Shown: piece after piece, positions 33,472 through 42,248 of the stretch
How the letters are laid out: each line of letters begins with the position of its first letter
Position numbering within the stretch: position 1 is the stretch's first letter
Assembly: GCA_018873225.1 (NCBI GenBank)
Contig: JAEILZ010000002.1
Span: 6,221,961-6,285,960 of the forward strand
Direction of reading: 5' to 3'
Source: [Phialemoniopsis] sp. UDSM-2020
Lineage: Eukaryota > Ascomycota > Sordariomycetes > Thyridiales > Thyridiaceae
DNA length: 64,000 nucleotides
Position numbers and translations under genes: made by a program
Notes under the pieces: model-generated
The model's database searches: none
What the model saw: only the letters and a program-made list of their open reading frames with translations
Told to the model about the DNA's origin: nothing

Positions 33472-35276
33472 TCAACATTCGAGTTTATCTCCGTTGCCTG
33501 GGAATTGTATCGAGATATCTCTGCAAGCCATGACCCTTGCCAGAGCGACTGGAGTGATCCGACTCTCCTGGTTTGGATTTGCATTGTGTTGCAGCAGCAA
33601 CTGCACCATGCTAGAGTTGTTCCTCAGCATTGCCTCGAGGAGCGGTCCTCTTCCACTCAAGTCCAATCTATTTGGATCTGCGCCATGTTTCAAGAGTTCG
33701 CTAGCCAAGTCCCATCTACTCGTCGCCACTGTGCGCAGAAGAAGAGTCTCCCGGGTAGACTGATCGTAGTGCTGGTTGGCATCTGCGCCATGATCAAGCA
33801 GCTCCTTTGCCATTTGCAGGTCAGGGGCCTCGCACGCCCTGCACAATATGGGGCGACCCATGAGATCACGGACGTTGGCATTGCTTCCGTGTTTAAGTAG
33901 AAGCTCTAGTAGACGTGAGTGACCCTTCTCGACTGCGTAGCAGACAAGGCTCTTCCCGGTGTGATCGCGGACATTGGCGTCGGCACCACGGTGCAGTAGA
34001 TACTCGGCAAAGCTCAACTGGTTCTGAAAAGCACTGATGACCAAGGCGGCCTGCCCCGTGATATCGCGAGAGTTAACGTCAGCCCCCGAGTCGACGAGAA
34101 GCTGGGCGATCAACCAATTGCCACTGTGCATGCCTTGCATCAGTGCCGGCTGGCCAGAGTTGTCTCGCGTGTTGGCGTCTACCCCTGAGGCGAGGAAGAG
34201 GCGAACCATAGCTGTGTCGCCCCTCTGCACCGGCACGCAGAAGCTAGGCTGCCCAGATGAACTCCTTTCATTGGCATTGGAGCCATGCGCCAGCAACATC
34301 TGCGCCATGTCAAGGTCGCCTATCTCGGCAGCCACACAAAGGGCTGTCTTCCCGTTGGCACTTTTAGCCGAGAGGCTGGCGCCGCTTGCAATGAGCAACT
34401 TCACTGTCTCTGATTTTGATGCCTCGGTAGCACATATAAGAGCTGTCTTTCCCTCTTCGTTTCTGCCGTTGATATTGACACCTTGGTCGAGTAGACCATG
34501 GATTTGCTTTGCATCACCCAGCCTTGCAGCATGGCATAGGGGAGAGACCAGGGGCTCCGGTTTGGGTCGCATCGCCGCCGTCAGCGCGCTCCACGACTCC
34601 GAGACTCCAGAAAGAAACCCCTTTCCCTTGTCCCTTGGCTGAGTTGGAGACGGCGAGTCGGGGTTGTTCTCGCTATATTGTGGAGGAAGGTCTTCATATG
34701 GAGCAGCTGGCTGCATGATGTCCCTCCTCTGCATGATACGCGCTTGAGCTTCTTGATACTTTGTGATGGCGTCTTGGACATTGCTATTCTCAAGTGCCAC
34801 GCTCTGTTCTGCGCTGGATCTGTTTCTCGCAGTCAATCAAGCTGTACGCGTGCCTACACTGCCCTAAGGACTTACTGCTGTATCAGATCTTGGAAGACGC
34901 TGAGCACGAGATTCTGGCTCTCTAGACCCAGCTTGTACTCATCCAAGGCAGCGCGGTCCAGCGACAGATGTGCATCAGCGAAATCCAGTCTCTGTAACTG
35001 CTTGTCCATCGCCGCCAAGACTATCTCGGCATTTTCAAAGTGGCGTGAGAGCACTGTCTGAGCAGCCGGACTGACAGCAGCCGTGGAACTGAGCGCCTTC
35101 TGTAACCGGGCGGCTTCCTCGCCCGTGGAACGAAAGAGACGCTCGAGGGCACTAATCTCTGGTTGCTGTCCAGATGCGATAGTTTGAAGTGTGTGATTGA
35201 GCCCGGCCGCCGTCCCGATGGCTCGATCGCGTAGGGCGAGACAGGAGGCCACCAGCGATGCAACCGGCTGCACCAT
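33472..35276 (-). CDS. Ankyrin-repeat protein with STAND-like N-terminal domain
   Basis: Two exons (34876-35276, 33472-34819) give 582 residues, with a 56-bp GT-AG intron. The N-terminal 135 residues are all-helical (VASLVASCLALRDRAIGTAAG, LQKALSSTAAV, LGLESQNLVLSVFQDLIQQ) and resemble the fungal N-terminal domains found on STAND/NLR proteins. A polar linker with PPQYSEN follows. From about residue 240 there are nine to ten ankyrin repeats, recognised by DANVRDHTGKS, LLLKHGSNANVRD and LLDHGADANQHYD. There is no NACHT or NB-ARC domain between the two parts, so it is a two-part adaptor-like protein rather than a full NLR. It is divergent from the protein kinase gene 745 bases away. Confidence 0.85.
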
Positions 35277-36021
35277 CTTCGATGATTCTATTGCTTAGAT
35301 ACTTGGAATCAAAACTTGCTTACATCGCTTAGATTAATATTCTGGGAGTTGAGTCCGTCTTATGGCAATCGCACTGCTGTGCGGCTGAAAGTGGTGTGGT
35401 GTATTGGAGGGGGGCGTAATCGCCGTTTGGCCCAATCAGTTGTCGTGATGACGCGTTGCCAACTCAAGCTAACTGAGCATTGAGATGGCCTACACGAACA
35501 AGTCCAGTAGGCCACAAAAGGGCTTGTTCAAGACCTTTAGTACTTGACTGTTGTCTCTCACTCGCCAGTGTGAGATGATCAAAATCAATCGACTTGCCTC
35601 CAGGTAAGGCAGGGCAGTTCCGACACAGATAATGACAATTCCCAGTACTTGAAAACACAGATATGGTATCTGACTTGGCCGCCCCTGGCTTGAAGGCTTG
35701 ATCCCTGTCTATTGAATAGGCATCGCATTGCGACGCTGGGTAACGAACTTGGTTGGGTCGATACCGGAATCAGAGAAAGTCGTCACCCAACAACTAGTGA
35801 ATCCACGGCTGCTTTAGGAGGGCTCGTATAGGTAGCAGCTGCAACATGAGACTTGGAGCACAAAACAGTCATAGTCATATACACATGTTATCTCAAAGCC
35901 TCCTTGTAATGGCCGCGGTGATGCGTCACTGGTAGAGACCTGGACTGTCTATTTATAACAAACCGACCAGACCTACCGCCTAATTTAATCACCTAGAACA
36001 TTTGCTGTGAAGTTATCAATC
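35277..36021. promoter_or_regulatory. Shared promoter of ankyrin and kinase genes
   Basis: A 745-base divergent region with no gene. ATTTATAAC at 35951-35959 lies about 63 bases before the kinase start and may serve as its TATA element. Confidence 0.45.
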
Positions 36022-37160
36022 ATGGACTCTCGCGAGCTGGAAGTCGTTCATGTTCCTAGCCTCGGCACGGATGTAACATTTGCCCCAGATAGAGATTTTC
36101 TTGGCAAAGGGACCGTGGGCGAAGTCTTCCGCGTCACGTCTAAACAGGTCAGTCAGCATCTTGAACCGCAGAGAAAAAGTGCTAACGGCAAACGTCAGAT
36201 AGGTCATAGTGAGCGCGGGGGCGGATGCTATGCTCTCAAGATCTTTCTCGACCACGGGGAGCGTCCATATTTCGCTAGAGAGTGCAAAGTTCTGGAGGCC
36301 CTTTCATGTGTTCCGCATCCAAACATTGTGATGTTCGTCACGTACTGGACATCGGATACTTCTCAATATATCCTCTTCCCCCTAGCAACAGGAGATCTTC
36401 ATACATTTCTGCGCGATTCCACTCGACCTCGACCGACGAGAAATTCCAGTCATTGGATCATCCACCAGATGCGCGGTCTGTGTGATGCTCTGAGTTACAT
36501 ACACAACTACACCAGAGCTGTCTCAGTTAGCGCGGCTGAGGAGGTAATCCTACAGCGGATTGGCTTTCATCATGATATCAAACCCGGCAACATTCTGCTG
36601 TTCGAAACCGACAAACCCATGGAATACATCTGGAAGTTAAGCGACTTTGGCTCGGGTTTGGTCAGCGACTTCCAGGCTGATGATCATGAAAGTATTGTCA
36701 ACGAAAAGCCCTCTACGGGCGACCCGATCTATTCCTCGCCTGAATATGCGCTTGAGGGCGAGGTTTCTCGCCCTAAGGACGTCTGGAGTCTGGGATGCAT
36801 ATTCCTGGAAGTCCTCGTATGGATCTTTGACTCATGCCCCCCACGGCTCTGGACGACTTCAAGAATGAGAGACTTCATCTTCCAAATGGGCGCGATGCCC
36901 GAAGACCCATGTTCTGGTACCAGGACTGCAACGGCGAAGTCCACATGCATCCGGCAGTTGATGAAAGGCTTCTATGTCTGCTCGAATCTTGCCGAGCCTT
37001 TGAAACATGGGAACGCGCACGAGTGATCACCACCAAGATGCTAACGATGCATCACAGGGAAAGGATCACGGCCAAGGAAGCATGCGACAGTTTTGGCACC
37101 ATTGTCGAGACAAATTCTTCGCACAGTGATAAGAGTTCTTCAGTAGTCGATGCAATTTAA
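36022..37160 (+). CDS. Protein kinase, apparently frameshifted in a C-tract
   Basis: The chain starts at Met 36022. An intron at 36148-36198 is predicted (51 bp, donor GTCAGT, branch GCTAAC, acceptor CAG); because it is a multiple of three it is invisible as a frame break. Kinase motifs: glycine loop LGKGTVGEV, catalytic Lys in YALKIF, HHDIKPGNILL in place of HRD, DFG in LSDFGSGLV, the DPIYSSPEY activation end, and DVWSLGCIFLEVL. Just after that, at a run of six C at 36837-36842, the reading frame is lost. The expected C-lobe (TALDDFKNERLHLP, ERITAKEACDSF) continues in another frame to 37160. One missing base in the C-run explains this. A 47-bp intron (GTATGG to AAG) could also restore frame, but it would delete residues that look conserved. 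Without either, the protein ends at 37026 with a foreign tail. Confidence 0.75.
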
Positions 37161-37289
37161 TACCAGAACTATTTCTGCTCATCATTTCAACCCTCAGTGT
37201 CAATCTCCCGATGCTCTTTTGTGGTGGATCCCTAAGTATGCTTTCACAGACACGAGGAAGACGTTGTTGATGCATTTGCTCTAAACAAT

Positions 37290-38890
37290 CTAGGCCATCC
37301 CGACGGCTGTCCATAGCAGCATGCCAAGCTCATCTGCTTCCGAGCACCATGCCTCTAGACTTTCGGCCACTCCTTGCTCCATGAGACTGGAATCAGGACT
37401 GGCCCAGTAATGGCTTTTGCTTCGCGAGTAGAGCAAATCGCCCATCGTCAGGGGCCTTCGATGCCCACTGCTGTCTCTAAGCCGGCGCCTTCTGGATTGC
37501 TTGCCCCATATATCATCGCTCTCGGACTCCCAGAGATCACGCCCACAGGGCGCCGGGAGGTGAAGGAACCCGCACCCTTGTGCCATCGACTCTGTACTGT
37601 CTCTAGTGTCAAACTTTACCACAAATAGGAGCTCGACGCCGTAGAGAATACACAGCGTCCTGTTTAAGGTTAGCAATGCAGTGTCAGACTAGCCAAGTAT
37701 CACTAGTACCTTCTGCCTGCCTCTAATGAGCACCACTCCTCTCTACAAAGCGTTTCTTGGGGTGCTTGGTTAAGCCTAAAGCCAGAGACGACGTGCAGGC
37801 GTGTCGAAACAGCCTGCTAGTCGTTAGCGAAATTGATCAAGAACCTAGAGGAGCAGACTTACGACAATTGTGAAGAGCAGCCCGAAGAAGCTGTCTCGTC
37901 TGATGGATTCCGCATTCCCTGCTTGTAAGAGGACGTAGATTGTGAGGGCCTGTAGAGCTTGTACCAGTGTCTTCAAATCGTATTTGAAGTGCTGCAAGCG
38001 TGTGTTTTGTAAGCCGGGCATCAAGGACCCGGTAACATTAGAACGGATCAAGAGTAGCATACCTCATCGTGCAAGTGTTTCGAATGGCCATAGATCTGAT
38101 CCCACACAAAGTTGTGGTTTCCCGAAGTTCGGTCATAAAACATGCGGACGAGGCCGGCACAAATAGCCAGTGGCTCGGGCAGGCATGTGTGTGACGTGTC
38201 GACGGCGCAGTCACCAGCAAAGCTGCTCATGGAACAGGGTGCGTGAATAAAAGGCGGCAGTTGTCGTCCGGATATGAGTCTCCGAGGATATGAGAGTAGT
38301 TGACCCGTCAGTATCCTAGTTGTCAAAGCTGCGTCCGTGGTGGCCATGGCGCGTGGGTGGAGCAGACCAGACGTCTCTTCTTTAGGAGTCGCCAGTTGCT
38401 TATCCTCTCTGCGTGCAAGGTTGGGTTGCTCCACGCCGTCTACGCCGTAGAGACAGGGTAGATCCGGATTTGTGATGGGGCTTCCATACCAATGCCTGTC
38501 CGACCCTACTGGGAGTGAGATCCGTGGGCATAGCTTGTCGGCTCCACGGTCGTCGAGGAGATAGTACGGAGAAGAGCCACGAGGAGCCACAGTAGACCCG
38601 TGGTCACACGAAGCACTTCCTTGCAGCAAAGAGCCAGCAGCATGCCCGATGTCTGTCTCCTCTGCGAATGTCCCGCGCGAATCGTCCAGAGCCGTAGCCT
38701 CGTCGAGGAAGTCTCCATCGGCATAAGGGGGAAACCCCTTCGTTCCAAGAGGTGGTATATCGGAAATCTCATTACCTCTGTAGTCGCATTGCAGATGTCT
38801 CTTGGAGCATCGACTACAGGGGATAGCCAGAGAGCACCGAGTCTTGGCCTGCCGGCAGGCCCGGCATGCTTTCTTGCGGGATATCGGCAT
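37290..38890 (-). CDS. Zn2Cys6 transcription factor
   Basis: Four exons give 476 residues: 38063-38890, 37863-37991, 37710-37813 and 37290-37659. Introns are GT-AG, 48-71 bp. The N-terminus has the binuclear zinc cluster C9-X2-C-X6-C-X5-C-X2-C-X6-C35 (ACRACRQAKTRC, PCSRCSKRHLQC), the DNA-binding domain of fungal Gal4-type regulators. The middle is polar. The C-terminal exons carry HFKYDLKTLVQALQALTIYVLL, RRDSFFGLLFTIV, EEWCSLEAGRR and LCILYGVELLF, a pattern typical of regulators found in secondary-metabolite or catabolic clusters. It is divergent from the Gfo/Idh oxidoreductase (417 bases between starts), so local control of that gene and the following SDR is plausible but not shown. Confidence 0.88.
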
Positions 38891-39307
38891 CGTCTTGCCT
38901 ACTATGGACTTTCGATTATCTCTCCGTATGGCTGGTTTCCCAGCGTGACCAGGTGTAAAAACGATTAGTCGACGACGTGAAGTTGGAAGAAACAGCCCGG
39001 GAATTAATCAGCAGCACCGAAAGACAACCCCACTCCTACGGAGCAAGTGTGGGTCCTCGGGACAGGAGCGGGTGCTTCGCCGGGCTCGGACTCGAGAGTC
39101 CGGGGCTTTCGCGGATCTCGTGAATCTGCTTACAAGTGTGGTAGGCGCTTACATCACGTGCGGTTAGATGTTGTTCAGGAAGTAGTACTCGAAGACCATT
39201 TAAGAAAGTGTTCCAACTCTGTGCCAGCTTGGAAACCGATCTACACGAATTGGCAGGAACCACATCCTCTGAAACAAAACGGCATCCGCTTCCTTGCAGC
39301 TCCCGAA
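38891..39307. promoter_or_regulatory. Divergent promoter region, TF and oxidoreductase
   Basis: A 417-base region between outward-reading genes. It contains several CGG and CCG triplets, the general half-sites of Zn2Cys6 proteins, but no clear symmetric pair. No gene. Confidence 0.35.
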
Positions 39308-40502
39308 ATGGCGCCAATTCGCGTCGGCATCATCGGCCTCTCGTCCCGCACTGGCGCACACGAGGCCGGAGGTTGGTGCGGTACCGCCCATATCCCGTAC
39401 CTCAGAAGCTCCTCCCAATATGAAGTCGTTGCTATCACCGGCAGGACACACGAATCAGCCAAGAAAGCCATCATTGTCCATCAGCTTGCCGAGACAACAA
39501 AAGTCTATCTCAGCGCTGAGGAGATTGCGGCCGACCCGGAGGTGGATCTCGTCGTTATTTCGGTGCGAGTTGAGAATCACTTGGCTAATGCTCTGCCGGC
39601 AATCAAAGCTGGGAAGGACATATTCGTCGAATGGCCTTTCTTCGCGAGCACGGCCGAAGCCGAAGAGATGACGAAGCTGGTAATTGAGAAGGGCTCCCGG
39701 TCCTTCGTCGGACTTGAGGCACGGGCTGATCCCATTGTACATCGAGTGAAGAATATCATTGACAGCGGTGCTATCGGCCGCGTAACTTGCTCATTGCTCT
39801 CCGCGAGCTCGGGCATGCTACCAGCCAATGTATGGGCCGAAGGTGTGGAATACTACCTGAGCATGGCTAGCGGAGGGAACGACTATCACACATACTTTGG
39901 TCATTGTGAGTCTCCGGCTGGCAAGAACCTAATCACTTAATGCGCATTGCGGCTGATTCATCCATAATATAGTCATCGACATGTTCACCTTTGTTCTCGG
40001 TGACTTTGCCACGGTGCAAGGCACGCTCGTCAACCAAATTCCCACCACTGCCATCTATAAAGTAGATGGAACACTGGTCAATGCGTCTCACCCCCGGACG
40101 TCACCAGACGAGATCCTGGTACAGGGTACCCTGTCCAATGGTGTCGCTGCTTCTATCACGCAGCGCAAGCCTCCAATTTCAGTTGACGACTTGGGTCTTC
40201 GGTGGCTCATCACTGGGACGGAGGGTGAAATCGAGATCACTTGCCCCCTGGAACATTTTAGCACAGCACCCCCGGGAAGAAAACTGCGTGTCAAGACCAG
40301 GGCCAAGGGAGAAGAGGAAGTCGAAGTTCACCACCCTGCAGAAGTGATGAACCCAGACTGGAATCACAATGTTCATAATGTGGCGCTCATGTATGAAGCG
40401 TTTGCTAAGAACGACCCAACGGGCTATGCCTCCTTCCAGTCAGCTTTGAATATTCGAAAGTTGATGGATAAGGTTGTATCAAGCTCGGGTTTCAAGTACT
40501 AG
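39308..40502 (+). CDS. Gfo/Idh/MocA oxidoreductase (Gal80-like)
   Basis: Two exons (39308-39905, 39973-40502) give 375 residues; the 67-bp intron is GT-AG, and Phe is completed across the junction. The N-terminal Rossmann fold reads IRVGIIGLSSRTG, followed by YEVVAITGRTHESAK, DPEVDLVVISVRVENH and ALPAIKAGKDIFVEWP, where the usual EKP motif of active dehydrogenases is replaced by EWP. This substitution and the GHFIDMFTFVLGDF segment match the Gal80-like branch found in fungal galactose/lactose and gluconate-type clusters. The catalytic Lys of the EKP motif is therefore missing, so it may bind NAD(P) as a sensor rather than turn over substrate. The reading frame before 39308 has no conserved sequence. 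Confidence 0.88.
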
Positions 40503-40941
40503 AATATATATAGAGCCGTATTTGTCATCATAGTGCCAGAGACAACTCTTGAGAGCGTCTTGTTGTAACCGATTACTAAGGGGAAGTGGACGGTGATGCG
40601 GTGGAACCCAGCAAATGCTTCGCAGTGGAGTTCACTTAGACCCGGGCGGTGAACGGTACATTTGTTAGTGTTTTACAAGCTCATACTGCTTAGTATCGAC
40701 GCTCTGCTTCGTCTTTGTCAGCCCTCCGAGCACCCACGGAGTCTCCATGGGCGTCCGGAACCCTAGCTCTTCTGTTCCTGTCAATCGGGATTCGCAAAAT
40801 TTGTATATAAACCAATATTTCTCCTCAATGTTGACAATGGTCTTGTGTTTAACTTCCATGAATTTGGCTTCTAATCCCTTTTGATTCTTGAGTTGACAAA
40901 ATTATCCAAACTACACCCACACGCGTGCCCCGGGATCCAAC
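40503..40941. other. Intergenic between oxidoreductase and SDR
   Basis: A spacer between two plus-strand genes, with a TTGTATATAAACC TATA-like sequence near 40800 (about 140 bases before the SDR start). No gene. Confidence 0.45.
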
Positions 40942-41838
40942 ATGCACGTTTTTGTCACTGGCGCCACCGGCCTTATCGGCACAGCAGTCACGAAAGAGCT
41001 GCTCAATGCAGGCCACACGGTATTGGGCCTTGCTCGATCCGACAAGTCGGCAGAGGAATTGACCGGCCTTGGGGCCAAAGTGCTCAGAGGATCAATCTCC
41101 GACCTGGGCGTGCTCAGAGAAGGAGCCGCGGCGTCGGATGGAGTGATCCACATGGCCTTTGATCACTACAACAGCGACTTCACCAAGACTTGCCAGACGG
41201 ACCGGGAAGCCATCCAAGCGATGGCGGATGTCCTCGCCGGGTCAGATCGTCCCCTGCTTATCACTTCGGTCACAAGCCTGCTTCCGCATGGCCGTCTTGT
41301 GACTGAAGACGATACGTGCTACCCAGCGTCCGCGGTTTTCACTCTTCGTGGTCAGTCAGAGACTTTGGCAAGGAATCTTGCCTCCCAAGGTGTACGGGTG
41401 ATCATCATGCGGGTTCCACCTACCAATCACGGCGACGGCGATCATGTATTCATGGGACGGATGATCGCGCTTGCGCGTGAGAAAGGAGTCTCCTGTTTCG
41501 TCGGCGATGGTCTTAACCGGTGGCCGGCGGTACACTATCTAGACACCGCGGCTGCGTACAGGCTCGCCCTTGAAAAGGGCAAGGCTGGCTCAGCATTCCA
41601 TGCGGTGGCAGAGGAAGGTGTCAAATTGAAGGACATAGCTGGAGTGATCGGGAAGAAGCTTGGCGTCCCAGTGGCGTCCATATCCAAAGACGAAGCTCAG
41701 GATCATTTCGGGCCCTTGATGGGTCAGGTCGTTGTTGTTGATAATCCCACATCGAGCCAGCAAACCCGAGATGTGCTGGGCTGGGTTCCGCAACAGTGCA
41801 CGCTACTCTCAGATCTTCAAGACGGCACGTACTTTTAG
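40942..41838 (+). CDS. NAD-dependent epimerase/dehydratase-type SDR
   Basis: Single exon, 298 residues, beginning directly with the dinucleotide-binding motif VTGATGLIGTAV (G-X-X-G-X-X-G at residues 7-13). SDR blocks continue with VLRGSISD (substrate-side loop), DGVIHMAFD, LLITSVTSL and VRVIIMRVPPTNHGDGDH, and WPAVHYLDTAAAYRLALEKG near the C-terminal substrate lobe. The usual YxxxK is not seen; the position reads TLRGQSETLA, so the catalytic mechanism may differ, as in several atypical extended SDRs. Substrate unknown. Same strand as the Gfo/Idh gene upstream. Confidence 0.85.
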   Translation: MHVFVTGATGLIGTAVTKELLNAGHTVLGLARSDKSAEELTGLGAKVLRGSISDLGVLREGAAASDGVIHMAFDHYNSDFTKTCQTDREAIQAMADVLAGSDRPLLITSVTSLLPHGRLVTEDDTCYPASAVFTLRGQSETLARNLASQGVRVIIMRVPPTNHGDGDHVFMGRMIALAREKGVSCFVGDGLNRWPAVHYLDTAAAYRLALEKGKAGSAFHAVAEEGVKLKDIAGVIGKKLGVPVASISKDEAQDHFGPLMGQVVVVDNPTSSQQTRDVLGWVPQQCTLLSDLQDGTYF

Positions 41839-42248
41839 ACTTGGTTGTTGAATTGATAGAGTCGATAACGATAGAGCGCTTAGTTGCAACCTGATCATGT
41901 GTCGCGAGACCAAGTCTGCCAAGGACGCACAATCATTTATAACAACCAATTTTTGAAAATTAAGCTAATAGAACAGTAGGCTTTACAAGTGGCTTGCCTA
42001 TTTTGACTGTCAACACAAGGCGGCCGACTTTCCGTGACCTCACCCGAGCGAATACATTCTATGTCGAATGTTTGCTTAGGGCGGAGCTATCTTTTCCCCC
42101 GCCGATCCAGTCGGGTTGCTGCATTCAAGGAGCATCAAAATTCTAGTTCTGTATTTCTCGCTTTGTCTGAAAACTTCCTCCCGTTCTCACACTCAAAACC
42201 TACTGATACACTGCCAGTATCGGGTCGGGCCTTTGACTTCCACCAGTC
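41839..42248. other. Intergenic upstream of DUF6604 gene
   Basis: A promoter-sized gap between plus-strand genes; nothing specific seen. Confidence 0.4.

Noticed and set aside
36815..36862. 47-bp intron as the cause of the kinase frame break
   Set aside because: Splice ends exist and would restore frame, but the removed residues look like conserved kinase sequence and the acceptor is weak, so a one-base change in the C-run is preferred. Kept as an alternative.
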